From Trebonia sp963843745 (lineage in GTDB: Bacteria > Actinomycetota > Actinomycetes > Streptosporangiales > Streptosporangiaceae), in assembly GCA_963843745.1 (NCBI GenBank), contig CAWJLP010000006.1:310001-374000 (forward strand): DNA of 64,000 bases, read 5' to 3'. Shown one piece after another: positions 35,537 to 43,768 of this stretch; the first letter of the stretch is position 1; each line of letters starts with the position of its first letter. The notes under the pieces were generated by a model that worked only from the letters and a program-made list of their open reading frames with translations, made no database searches and was not told the origin of the DNA. The position numbers and the translations under genes are program-made.

Positions 35537-35618
35537 CCGCCGCCCCCGCCGAGTGGGTCCGCGTAGCGGGTCCCGGCCCTGTTGGGCGGCGGCGGGCTAA
35601 TCTAAGGCATACACCGGA

Positions 35619-35679
35619 CCCCCGGGCTGACCGGCCTTGTCCAGCCGGTCCCGCGAAAGCGGAGTCGCCCGGGGGTTTT
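35619..35679 (+). terminator. Branched (three-way junction) terminator-like RNA
   Basis: Closing stem CCCCCGGGC (35619-35627) with GCCCGGGGG (35667-35675) encloses two hairpins. One is GACCGGC/GCCGGTC (35629-35635 with 35644-35650), the other is CCGC-GAAA-GCGG (35651-35662), a GNRA tetraloop. Four T follow directly (35676-35679). Rho-independent terminators are usually single hairpins, so this may also be a folded regulatory RNA. Confidence 0.65.
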
Positions 35680-35838
35680 GCCTTCCCTGACGGCGAGCGC
35701 CCCACTTCCACGGACCCCAGGGTCGCCTTGCTCGCCGCTACCCACTCGCCTTTTCTTGCTGTTATCAGCCAAGCCAATCAGCGTGGATCGTTAGTGCCCA
35801 CAGAGGGGCCCCGGCGATCCACTATCTTGAAAACCTGG

Positions 35839-36342
35839 CTACTCAGTCCAGACCCACTTGAGCTGCGCCGACAGGTGGGGCTGGAGCTCTTGTCCGACGG
35901 CGGCCATGTCGTACGCGTAGGCGAGATCGTCGCCGATCTTCCCGTAGAGCCGCTTGCCCGCGGTGACCTGCTTCGCCGTCGCGGTGCGGGCCACCACGTC
36001 GGTGGCCAGGTCGATCCTGGTCCCGCTGACCTCGCCGAGGTAGATCTCCACGATGCCGGTGGGGTGCGCGAGCAGCACCTCGACCTTGTTGTCTGGCTGC
36101 GGCCGCCAGAAGCCGGATTCGCTCGCCAGCGGCTCGACCTTGTTGCCGTCGTCGTCAAGCCGCCAGGAGCGGCTGTTGTAGATCAGGTAGGGCTTTCCGA
36201 TGTGGCTGAAAACGATCTCCTGACCGAACCTGAAGCTCTCGATCGTCGGGTAGCCGCCCACGCCGGCGCCCTCCCACCTGCCCAGCAGGAAGCTCAGGGG
36301 CGCGATCGCCGGGTGTTCCTCCGGCGAACCGTTATCCGTCAT
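35839..36342 (-). CDS. Nitrobindin / FABP-like haem-binding protein
   Basis: 167 residues. The signature LLGRWEGAGVGGYPTIESF (about 18-36) defines the nitrobindin (DUF1794/THAP4-like) beta barrel. A C-terminal His in QPHLSAQLKWVW fits the haem-iron ligand. Family members bind ferric haem and turn peroxynitrite into nitrate. The ATG overlaps the end of a small membrane-peptide frame. Confidence 0.88.
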   Translation of the reverse strand: MTDNGSPEEHPAIAPLSFLLGRWEGAGVGGYPTIESFRFGQEIVFSHIGKPYLIYNSRSWRLDDDGNKVEPLASESGFWRPQPDNKVEVLLAHPTGIVEIYLGEVSGTRIDLATDVVARTATAKQVTAGKRLYGKIGDDLAYAYDMAAVGQELQPHLSAQLKWVWTE

Positions 36343-36442
36343 GCGGTCCTCCCCTGATCACCTTGACCGCCGCGTAGCCTGCCGCGACCGCCACCACAGC
36401 GTAGGCGAGGATCATGATGACCGCGCTCAGCATGCCGTTCAC
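36332..36442 (-). CDS. Small single-helix membrane protein
   Basis: 36 residues from GTG 36442 (or ATG 36433). One hydrophobic helix (MLSAVIMILAYAVVAVAAGY) is followed by a basic end (KVIRGG). It ends 11 nt inside the nitrobindin gene, whose ribosome site GGGGAGGA lies within it, so the pair is translationally linked. Function unknown; too small for routine calling. Confidence 0.5.
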   Translation of the reverse strand: MNGMLSAVIMILAYAVVAVAAGYAAVKVIRGGPHDG

Positions 36443-36509
36443 GCAGGCGAGCCTAGTGCGCGGCGTCCGGTTTGTGCCGCGCGGCACGCCGACCGGCTAG
36501 AGTTCAGGG

Positions 36510-36872
36510 GTGGCGCGGACTCTCGTTATCAAGGCCACGGCCGGCAAGGACGACCCGGAACGCTGCAACCAGGCCTTCACCGTGGCGGCGGCCGCGGTGG
36601 CCAGCGGCGTGCAGGTGTCGCTCTGGCTGACGGGCGAGGCTGCCTGGTTCTCGGTGCCCGGCCGCGCGGCGGACTTCTCGCTGCCGCACGCGGCAGCGCT
36701 TACTGACCTGCTGGCCTCGGTGCTCGCCCTCGGCACGGTGACCGTGTGCAGCCAGTGCGCGGCCCGGCGGGACATCACGACCTCGGACGTGATCGATAGG
36801 GTGCGGATCGCAGGCGCGGCGACCTTCGTCGCCGAGATCATGGCCGACGGCGCGCAGGCGCTCGTTTACTGA
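36510..36872 (+). CDS. DsrE-family protein
   Basis: 120 residues from GTG 36510. The DsrE/DsrF-like Rossmann fold reads LVIKATAGKDDPERCNQAF, VQVSLWLTGEAAWF, then VTVCSQCAARRDI where the Cys pair could carry sulfur. Members act in sulfur transfer or are uncharacterised. It is divergent from the nitrobindin operon and overlaps the convergent gatD end by 7 nt. Confidence 0.85.
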   Translation: MARTLVIKATAGKDDPERCNQAFTVAAAAVASGVQVSLWLTGEAAWFSVPGRAADFSLPHAAALTDLLASVLALGTVTVCSQCAARRDITTSDVIDRVRIAGAATFVAEIMADGAQALVY

Positions 36873-37585
36873 CTGGGGCTGACCGCGGCGAGGCGCTCGT
36901 CGCGAAGGCGCTGGGCCAGTTCTTCGGCGTGCGGCGGCAGCGGCGGGAGAGGGCCGGCGGCCCAGTGCAGCAGCAGGTCGGCGAGGCCGGGGTTGCGCAC
37001 GAGCGCCGGGCCGTGCAGGTACGTGCCAAGCACGCGGCCCGCATAGGCGCCCTCGGTGCCGTCCCCGTTGCCGGTCCCCAGCGTGGTGCGGGCCAGCGGC
37101 CTGGCCTGCGGGCCGAGCCTCGTGACGCCCTGGTGGTTCTCGAACCCGGTGAGCCGCGGCACGTTGAGCGCGGGGTCCACGTCGGCGACGATCTCGCCGA
37201 CGGCGCGGCGCTCGCCGCGCCCGCTGCGGATGTCGAGCAGACCGAGCCCGGGAACCTGTGCCCCGTCCGCACCGCCGAACTCCATGCCGAGCACCTGGTA
37301 GCCCGCGCAGACCGCGAACACCACCGCGCCGCGGTTCGCCGCCTCGTGCAGCCCGCCGTCCGCCTGCAGCCGCCGGGTGGCCAGCGTCTGCGGCAGGTCC
37401 TCGCCGCCGCCCATCAGGTAGATGTCGCCGTCCCGCGGGACCGGCTGGTTGGAGTTCACCTCTGCGACCTCGACCGGCAGCCCGCGCAGCCTGGCGCGGC
37501 GCTCGAGCACGAGCAGGTTGCCGCGGTCGCCGTAGGTGCTGAGCAGGTCCGGGTAGATCCAGACCAGGCGCAGCAGCCGCGTCAC
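36866..37585 (-). CDS. gatD: Lipid II isoglutaminyl synthase, glutaminase subunit GatD
   Basis: 239 residues from GTG 37585 (VTRLLRLVWIYPDLLSTYGD). The class I-like glutaminase nucleophile is in FAVCAGYQVLG near Cys94 and the catalytic His in GTYLHGPAL near 190, as in Staphylococcus GatD. It supplies ammonia to MurT for amidating D-Glu of lipid II. An in-frame start at 37663 exists but would translate repeat-derived acidic sequence. The GTG follows a tandem-duplicated ribosome-site/start region. Confidence 0.93.
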   Translation of the reverse strand: MTRLLRLVWIYPDLLSTYGDRGNLLVLERRARLRGLPVEVAEVNSNQPVPRDGDIYLMGGGEDLPQTLATRRLQADGGLHEAANRGAVVFAVCAGYQVLGMEFGGADGAQVPGLGLLDIRSGRGERRAVGEIVADVDPALNVPRLTGFENHQGVTRLGPQARPLARTTLGTGNGDGTEGAYAGRVLGTYLHGPALVRNPGLADLLLHWAAGPLPPLPPHAEELAQRLRDERLAAVSPSQ

Positions 37586-37647
37586 TGTGTCTTCCTCAGG
37601 ATCACTGTCTTCCCTAGGATCACTGTCTTCCTCAGGATCACTGTGTC
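37586..37647 (-). repeat. 18-bp tandem repeat duplicating the murT-stop/gatD-start junction
   Basis: On the minus strand, units of GAGGAAGACAGTGATCCT occur about three times between the murT end and the gatD GTG. Each unit carries a ribosome site (GAGGA) and a GTG. Translation from the first repeat GTG gives a 19-codon frame ending RKTQ-stop with TGA overlapping the real gatD GTG, echoing the murT end GRTQ-stop. Confidence 0.8.
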
Positions 37648-38897
37648 CTCCCCAGGACGGCACGGTACTGCTGGAACGCCGTGTAGTTCGCGAGCACCTC
37701 GAGGTTCGGGGCCACGGTCCTGGCCAGGTCGACCGCCTCGTCGAGGTCGTTCACGAGCCGGAACGGCACCTCGTCAGCTTCGAGCCTGACCGCGAGGTCG
37801 AGTTTCCGCTCGCCGCCGACCAGCACGTTCCTGCCGCGCAGTCGGCGGTAGTCGACGTCCCACAGCCATGAGGTGTCACGACCGTCTGGCCCCTGCGCGT
37901 TCACCGCCAGCAGGACGGGCGCCGGGGCCGGCGCGAGCACGTCGAGCGCCTCGAGCCAGCCGGCCGGGTTCTTGGCGAGCAGCAGCCGGATCTCGCAGCC
38001 GCGCCTGTTCACCTGCGTGTACCGGCCAGCCACCGAGGTCACCGCGCGCAGCTCGCCGAGCGCCTGCGTGATGTGCACGCCGAAGGCCTCGGCCACCGCG
38101 AGCGCGATCACCGCGTTGGACCGGTTGGCCCGGCCGGGAAGCTTCAGGTCGAGAGGGATGGACCGCCCTGAAGGGTCGATCACCTGGTCGCCGCTGAGCA
38201 CCCAGCTGACCGGGGGCCGCCTGCCGCCGCACTCTCCGCAGGCCCAGTCGTCACCGTCCCTGTGCAGGTGGGAGCCGCAGTTCGGGCAGCACCAGGAGTC
38301 TTCACGCCAGCGCTGCCCCGCGGCCACCCAGGTGACCTGCCGCGCCGAGCTCGCCGCCCAGGCGACCAGCGGGTCGTCGGCGTTGGCGACCACGCGGCAG
38401 CCGGGCGCGGCGGCCAGCGCCTCCCGCCAGCGGCGCGCGAGCAGCCAGATCTCCGCTGCCCTGTCCATCTGGTCGCGGCTCAGGTTCAGCAGCACGACGA
38501 CCTTGGGGTTAGTCGCCTTGACCATCGCCGGGATGTACTTCTCGTCGGTCTCGAGGACGGCGATCGGCGCGTCCGGCGCCCGGCTGAGCGCCGAGGTCAG
38601 CCCGGCCTCCATGTTCGCGCCGTAGATATTCGACGCGATCTCCTGGCCGAGCGGGGTCAGCGCCGCGGTGATCAGCCGCGTCGTCGTGGTCTTGCCGTTG
38701 GTGCCGGTGACGAGGACGACCTGGCGGTCGGCAGCGAGCAGCGACAGCAGTCCGGGCTCGAGCCGGAGGCCGATGATGCCGCCGATGACCGAGCCGTCAC
38801 GTCCCGCGAGACGGGAAACCCCGGCGGCGGCACCGCCGACAGTGGTCGCGAGCCTGGCCCGCATCGGCAACCTGGTGCGGTGGTTATTCTGGTCCAT
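37638..38897 (-). CDS. murT: Lipid II isoglutaminyl synthase, ligase subunit MurT
   Basis: 419 residues from ATG 38897; other in-frame ATGs lie ten codons up and about a dozen down. Mur-ligase P-loop VTGTNGKTTTTRL lies near 65-77, with catalytic LETDEKYIP. A Cys4 zinc ribbon (CCPNCGSHLH ... CGEC) near 200-230 is unique to MurT. The C-terminal DUF1727 domain contains LLLAKNPAGWLEAL. It amidates the glutamate of lipid II using GatD-derived ammonia and ATP, needed for efficient cross-linking. Confidence 0.95.
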   Translation of the reverse strand: MDQNNHRTRLPMRARLATTVGGAAAGVSRLAGRDGSVIGGIIGLRLEPGLLSLLAADRQVVLVTGTNGKTTTTRLITAALTPLGQEIASNIYGANMEAGLTSALSRAPDAPIAVLETDEKYIPAMVKATNPKVVVLLNLSRDQMDRAAEIWLLARRWREALAAAPGCRVVANADDPLVAWAASSARQVTWVAAGQRWREDSWCCPNCGSHLHRDGDDWACGECGGRRPPVSWVLSGDQVIDPSGRSIPLDLKLPGRANRSNAVIALAVAEAFGVHITQALGELRAVTSVAGRYTQVNRRGCEIRLLLAKNPAGWLEALDVLAPAPAPVLLAVNAQGPDGRDTSWLWDVDYRRLRGRNVLVGGERKLDLAVRLEADEVPFRLVNDLDEAVDLARTVAPNLEVLANYTAFQQYRAVLGRTQ

Positions 38898-38932
38898 CGC
38901 GGCCGATGCTATCCGGTATCGCGACACGGTCG

Positions 38933-40996
38933 TCAGCGCTTGCGCCAGTCCAGCCGGTCCGCCGGCGGTCCCACGTTGGGAGACGGGCCCTGCGAGCGCC
39001 CCAGCCCGGCGGGCGGGTCGTTCGCCAGCGCATGCGCATCCGCGAGCGGGGACGTGGTGGCGACGGCGAGGCCGCCGATCGCCGGGTTGGCGTCCGCGAG
39101 CACGACGTGCCGTCCGGCCGTCGTGCCGTAGCTGACGATCATCGCGGTGGGCGGCAGCCGCTGTAGCTCCGCGGCTTCGACGAGGAACTCCCTTGAGCGC
39201 TGCATGGACCGCGCGAGCGACTCGCTGTCACCCGCCGCTCGGCTGGTCGACGTGCCCCACGCCGTGCTCGTGCTGATTCCGGCGGTTAGCGATTCCGACT
39301 GGCTCGACCCGTGTGACCTGCTCGTCTCGGCGGAGCGGGACGAGCCGCCGCCGAACGGCAGGAAGCTGCTCGGCGCCGAACGGGACCGCCCGCTGCCGCG
39401 GGACAGCGATTCGCTGTCGGTGGCGGAGGTGGCCAGCGAGCCCGACTCGCCGACCGTGCTGGTGTAGGAGACACCGGTCGTGTCCGTCACCGACGTCCCG
39501 ACGGTCTCCGTGAGCTGGGAGAGGACGAAGCGGTGTTCGGTCCCGATCTGCTCTGCGGCGGCCCTCGCGTCCTCCGCGTTGCCCAGCCGCATGAACGCCA
39601 CGCACGCGTTTCCCCGGCCGATCCGCTGCCGGACCTGGGGCGGCATCGACCGGTAGGCGAGCACCAGCCCGGAACGGGAGTTCTCGCAGACGTCGGTGAG
39701 CCGGTCGAGGACGTCGTCGCGGAGCCGTTCCGCGCCGAACAGGTACAGCGTGTGCTGCCATGGCTGCCCGGCCTCCGCCTGCCCGATCAGGTGGGTGAGC
39801 GCGGTGACCACGAAGCTGCCGAGCAGCCTGGCCGACAGCGGGCCGACCCGCTTGTCGATCGCGACCACGCGCAGCCTGCTGCGCGGCGGCTCGATCGGCT
39901 CGCTGCCGGTCGCGGCCAGCTTGCGGAGCTGCGCCTCGATGCTGAGCGCCCGTTCCAGCACCACCCGGTCGGTCGCGCCCTGGCCGAACAGCGCGCTCAG
40001 CTGGCTCATCTCCTGGTCGGTGAGCAGTCCCGCCGCGACGTCGGCGCGCGGGTCGCCGACCTGCGCCAGCGCCCGCAGCGCGGCCGTCACGCTGGCCAGC
40101 CTGGCACCGCGGCCCGCGCCGAGCACGCCGATGACCCGCTCGAGAATGGCCGTGTCGATCGCGAGACCGGCGGTCGACCCCCGCTCATCGGCCGCCGCGA
40201 CCGACAGCGCGATGACGTCGGCGAGGTCGGCCGCGTCGAGCGACGCGGTCAGGTCGAGCCTCGGCAGGTCAGCGGGCAGCACCCATACGGCGGGGTCGAT
40301 GCCGCCGCCGCGCGCCACCTGGAGCAGGTCGGCCGCGACGGCCCCGCCGGAAAGGTCGAGAACGGTGACCTCGCCGTCCGCGGCAAGCTGGTGGGCAGCG
40401 GTCATGGTGAGCAGCGCGGACCAGCCGGGCAGCGTGCCGCCGGCCACGTCCACCCGGTCGATCCCGGCCGGGAGCGCCACGGCGTACCAGCGCTTCTGGC
40501 TCTCGAAGGCGAGTCGCCGGGACTGCCACTCCCTGACCTGCCTGGCGTGCTCGGCCTGCCAGGCGAACAGGCGGCTCTCCTGGTCGGCACGGAACTGCTC
40601 GACGCGCAGCCGTTCGGCGCGGATCCTGGCCCGCAGCGCCCGCTCGCCCTGCCAGAGTGCGAACCCGGTCAGCGCGACGGCCACGAAGCAGGCCGCCATG
40701 GCCGGGACGGCGATGAGGACGGGCAGCCAGCCAGCGGCGACGCAGGCAGCCAGGACGACCAGCGCTGCGACGGCCGCGGCGCAGCCGATCTTCAGCGGCC
40801 TGCTGATGAGGTTCTCCTCTCGCCGCTGCGCGGCGAGCCAGTCGGAGGAGAGCTGCTGCCGTTCCAGCGGCACCGGCCGCCGCGGCGGCGGACCGGGTTC
40901 CGCCTGCGGCGTCGCGTACTGCCAGCCGAGGTGCATCTCAACTGCCGCCGGCTCTGGCGCCGCTGGCAGCCCTGGCGGCCCCGCGGCCCGGGTCAC
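38933..40996 (-). CDS. Membrane protein resembling TraG/HerA-type ATPase but lacking a P-loop
   Basis: 687 residues. A Pro-rich start is followed by two membrane helices (about 70-115), a charged coiled-coil (RIRAERLRVEQFRADQESRL), and a soluble domain. In that domain LPGWSALLTMTAAHQLA stands where a Walker A loop would be, and TVLDLSG follows. The later part (LYLFGAERLRDDVLDRLTDV, SRSGLVLAYRSM, NACVAFMRLGNAEDARAAA) follows the C-terminal pattern of VirD4/TraG/HerA proteins. Residues about 515-610 are a Ser/Thr-rich linker. Its ATG overlaps the stop of the next gene upstream (ATGA). Family resemblance is my reading; function unknown. Confidence 0.6.
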   Translation of the reverse strand: MTRAAGPPGLPAAPEPAAVEMHLGWQYATPQAEPGPPPRRPVPLERQQLSSDWLAAQRREENLISRPLKIGCAAAVAALVVLAACVAAGWLPVLIAVPAMAACFVAVALTGFALWQGERALRARIRAERLRVEQFRADQESRLFAWQAEHARQVREWQSRRLAFESQKRWYAVALPAGIDRVDVAGGTLPGWSALLTMTAAHQLAADGEVTVLDLSGGAVAADLLQVARGGGIDPAVWVLPADLPRLDLTASLDAADLADVIALSVAAADERGSTAGLAIDTAILERVIGVLGAGRGARLASVTAALRALAQVGDPRADVAAGLLTDQEMSQLSALFGQGATDRVVLERALSIEAQLRKLAATGSEPIEPPRSRLRVVAIDKRVGPLSARLLGSFVVTALTHLIGQAEAGQPWQHTLYLFGAERLRDDVLDRLTDVCENSRSGLVLAYRSMPPQVRQRIGRGNACVAFMRLGNAEDARAAAEQIGTEHRFVLSQLTETVGTSVTDTTGVSYTSTVGESGSLATSATDSESLSRGSGRSRSAPSSFLPFGGGSSRSAETSRSHGSSQSESLTAGISTSTAWGTSTSRAAGDSESLARSMQRSREFLVEAAELQRLPPTAMIVSYGTTAGRHVVLADANPAIGGLAVATTSPLADAHALANDPPAGLGRSQGPSPNVGPPADRLDWRKR

Positions 40997-42576
40997 GGCA
41001 TGGCTCCGCGCGGCAGCCGGGCGGGCACCGCCCGGGCGAGTTTCACCAGCCGGTACCGCGGCGAACGGACCGCGAGCACGAACTCGGCCGGCCCGAGAGA
41101 CAGCAGCGTCCTGGCCGGCACCGCCGGGGCGGGAACGAGCCCGCCTGCCGGCAGCGCGGCGGACGCGGCCTGCGGCAGCGCTCCGATGTACGGCATGTCC
41201 ATGGCAGGCTGAATACCCGTAACAGGCTGCACAGACCCGTTAAGCGCAGCGGCCGCGCCTGGCTGGACGGCCGCAGCAGGGTGGAACGCCGCGGCCTGGC
41301 CCGTGACCGTTGCCGGCGGCACGGTCGTGGCCCACTCCCGGGAAGCCCAGCCAGCCGGAACCAGTTTGGTGCCGGTCCGCGCCGCCAGGATGTCTGCCGT
41401 GACCCGGTCCGCGAGCCGGTGCACGAGCAGGACGCTGACCAGGCCGGTCAGTTCCGTGACGGCTCGCGGCAACGTGGTCGTGACGAGCACGGGCAGGCCT
41501 GCGGCGGTCCCGCCGGCCACCAGGCTGCCCGCCAGACCGGCAAGGGGCCCGTCGGGGGCGGGTTCGTATCCGTACAGCCAGACGAGCCCGTCGCCGTCCG
41601 CGCCGATCCTGCGCACGTCCACGCCGAGAGCCAGGATGCTGGCACAGACCTGAGCCGCGACGTCTTGGGTGCGCAGGCTGAGCAGCGCGGCCGAGCGCTC
41701 CCTGATCACGCGCGCGAGAAGGGTCTCGTCCGGCGCCTGGCCAAGCCAGCGCCCGTCCTCCGCTTCCACAGCGGCCCACAGCGGAGTCCCGGTCGCCGCG
41801 CAGGCCGCGCCCAGCACGCCGGCGAGTGCGCCCTCGCCGGTCAGGTCAAGCGCGATGAGCGGTTTGCGGCGGCGCAGCGCGGCGTGCGCCACCTGCAGGC
41901 TGTTTACCGCGAGCGTCCTGGCGTCCGCGCCGGTCACCAGGACTCCGCCCGCGATCTCTGGCCAGCCGAGTACCACCCGGGCACCGCTGCCCGGCGCGAC
42001 GCCGAGCACGCAGCCGTCCCTGGTGACGACGACTCCGGCACTGGTCGTCCGCCTGGCGAGTGCGCCGCGGACCGCCGCGAGTGCTCCGGGCCGCGGCGGC
42101 CTGACAGCCCACTCGTCGGTGTGCACCCAGGCCAGCCAGCCGACAAGCGCCGCCTCGGCGGCGGCCGAGATCAGCGCGAGCGGGAACTGCCTCGGCAGCC
42201 AGCTGCCCGCGCCGGCGAACGCGCCGCGCGGATGCAGCAGCCGGTCGAGCGGGTGCCCGCCGCTCAGGTAGGCGAGGATCTGGGCTGGCCCGGCGGCGAG
42301 TCCGGCGGTCGCCGCCCTCGGCCCTATCGCCAGCGTCCAGCCCAGCCCGGCCGCCGCCGGGACCGCAAGCCACCACAGCCGCCATCTCGTTATCTTGCTT
42401 GCCGCGGCGAACACGACCGCCAGCACGAACGTGAGCTGCGCGAGCAGAAGGTGAGCCACGAGCACGAGCACGGCGAAGGCCGCCACGACCTCCCCGCGGT
42501 GAGGAAGTTGCGTCGGAATCAGGTGGCGGGCACGCCGCGGCATCGATCCCGCCCCTGGGACCACCTCAGCCGACAT
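40993..42576 (-). CDS. Second P-loop-less TraG/VirD4-like membrane protein
   Basis: 527 residues. N-terminal hydrophobic helices lie at about 28-60, 67-85 and 135-150. Then comes a domain where EIAGGVLVTGADARTLAVNS occupies the Walker A position without GK[ST], followed by KPLIALDLTGEGALAG, a Walker-B-like strand, and a C-terminal Pro/Ala-rich linker. It is coupled to the 687-residue protein of similar plan, so they probably form one complex at the membrane. No relaxase, T4SS or phage gene lies nearby. Role unknown. Confidence 0.6.
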   Translation of the reverse strand: MSAEVVPGAGSMPRRARHLIPTQLPHRGEVVAAFAVLVLVAHLLLAQLTFVLAVVFAAASKITRWRLWWLAVPAAAGLGWTLAIGPRAATAGLAAGPAQILAYLSGGHPLDRLLHPRGAFAGAGSWLPRQFPLALISAAAEAALVGWLAWVHTDEWAVRPPRPGALAAVRGALARRTTSAGVVVTRDGCVLGVAPGSGARVVLGWPEIAGGVLVTGADARTLAVNSLQVAHAALRRRKPLIALDLTGEGALAGVLGAACAATGTPLWAAVEAEDGRWLGQAPDETLLARVIRERSAALLSLRTQDVAAQVCASILALGVDVRRIGADGDGLVWLYGYEPAPDGPLAGLAGSLVAGGTAAGLPVLVTTTLPRAVTELTGLVSVLLVHRLADRVTADILAARTGTKLVPAGWASREWATTVPPATVTGQAAAFHPAAAVQPGAAAALNGSVQPVTGIQPAMDMPYIGALPQAASAALPAGGLVPAPAVPARTLLSLGPAEFVLAVRSPRYRLVKLARAVPARLPRGAMP

Positions 42577-42739
42577 ATCAACTCTAAGTTGCCAGATAAA
42601 TACCCTCCGTGTCCAGATCTAGCAGCAAATGGCCGGGGTGGCCTCGACTCACCACTGGCAACATCAGCCACTCCCGTTGACTTTACGCCTGAGATGACCT
42701 ATTTCCCGCCTTCGTGACCGGTCACTGTGGTCATGCCGT

Positions 42740-42845
42740 GCGCAAGGTGGCGGCCAGTGCGCAAAGTCGTCTGGCCCGGGACGAGCCGGAGACTTCGCGA
42801 CCGACGGCTGCGGTAGCGGCAGCTTGAGGTCCACCGCCGCAGCCG
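42740..42845 (-). pseudogene. Fragment of a GntR/UTRA regulator
   Basis: Reading AVDLKLPLPQPSVA and, after a one-base shift, SLRLVPGQTT, this matches AVDLELSPPQPSVARSLRLIPGQ of the intact GntR gene at 55.3 kb. A 19-nt stretch is identical (42796-42814 and 55379-55397). Nothing of the DNA-binding domain remains. It marks the left edge of the frameshift-rich island. Confidence 0.6.
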
Positions 42846-42846
42846 C

Positions 42847-43392
42847 ATGCGTTGCTGGTCGCCGCGCTGTTGGCGGATACTGACCGGGTGCGTCCCTTCG
42901 GTTGAGCCTGAACGTCAGGCGCCCGGACTGGAGCTGCGGGTGTTCCCGCCCGGCGGCTGGCTTCGCGTGCCGCTGTTCCGCGTCGCCCGGACCGTGAACC
43001 GGCGACGGCGCGGGCACCGCCTGGCGGCGGGCGACGGCCGGGGCGAGGTGAACAGGCTGCTGGAGCTGGTCCACCCCGATCTGGAATGGACGTATCTCGA
43101 TCCCAGCATGCAGAACCCGCAGCCGCAGACCTGCCACGGCCGGGAGCAGCTGGCCCGGGTTCTGGGGCAGCAAGCCGACCGGGGCTTTGTCTCAGAGGTG
43201 GAGGACTGCCTCCAGCGGCGACAAGGTGATGGTGGCGGTCCACACGCGGGCGCCGACCAGCGGCGCGCCTGGCAATCCGGAGACCGCAGCTACCTGGTGT
43301 TGACGATGGACCGGGGGCGGATCGTCGCCTTGCGTGACTTCCGGGAACGGGACGAGGCGCGCAGCTTTACGGGGCTGGGTGAGAAGCAGTGA
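42847..43392 (+). pseudogene. SnoaL/NTF2-like protein, frameshifted
   Basis: The readable protein includes EVNRLLELVHPDLEWTYLDP and GREQLARVLGQQADRGF. After a frame switch near 43205 it reads SGDKVMVAVHTRAPTSGAPG, and after a return near 43285 SYLVLTMDRGRIVALRDFRE. Together these give the cone-shaped NTF2/SnoaL fold. Two compensating indels disrupt the middle, and the true start is unclear (perhaps near 43040). Function unknown. Confidence 0.55.
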
Positions 43393-43702
43393 GGCTCTCA
43401 TCTTGCACGTGCCGCAGTGCCCGGGCGCCGAAGCCCTGGAAAGCCGGCTGGCACCGCTGCTCGCGGCGCGGCCGGATATCCAGGTGGTACGGCAGGTCGT
43501 GACGACGGAGGATGAGGCGAGGCGGCTCGGGATGACCGGCTCGCCGACGATCCTCGCCGAAGGCGCTGACCTGTTCGCCCGTCCGGGCCAGGACCCGTCC
43601 CTGTCGTGCCGCCTGTATCCCGACGAGCATGGGCACCTGGGACCGGCACCTACGGCTGTCCAGCTCCGCGGAGCGCTGAGCGCGGCTGCACCCAAGATCT
43701 GA
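43379..43702 (+). CDS. Thioredoxin-fold protein
   Basis: 107 residues from GTG 43379, overlapping the previous gene. LILHVPQCPGAEALESRL, VTTEDEARRLGMTGSPTILA and DPSLSCRLY form a thioredoxin-like fold seen beside mercury/arsenic genes in actinomycetes. Only single cysteines are present, so it is not a classic CXXC oxidoreductase. Role unknown. Confidence 0.6.
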   Translation: MRSSEALILHVPQCPGAEALESRLAPLLAARPDIQVVRQVVTTEDEARRLGMTGSPTILAEGADLFARPGQDPSLSCRLYPDEHGHLGPAPTAVQLRGALSAAAPKI

Positions 43703-43710
43703 TCCAGCTC

Positions 43711-43740
43711 GCGCTTGCCGTCGCGGCCAGGATCAACGGC
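43711..43740. repeat. 30-nt fragment repeated at 44728-44757
   Basis: 28 of 30 bases are identical, same orientation, to a segment inside the HAAS-type membrane gene. Here it lies between the thioredoxin-like and TSUP genes without a supporting gene, and looks like a leftover of a duplicated HAAS gene end. Confidence 0.55.
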
Positions 43741-43768
43741 GAAGGCCGCCACGACCTTTCGACAAGGG

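Noticed and set aside
38933..42576. Conjugation coupling proteins of a mobile element
   Set aside because: Both lack the Walker A motif and there is no relaxase, mating-pair gene or mobility gene nearby, so a transfer role is not supported.
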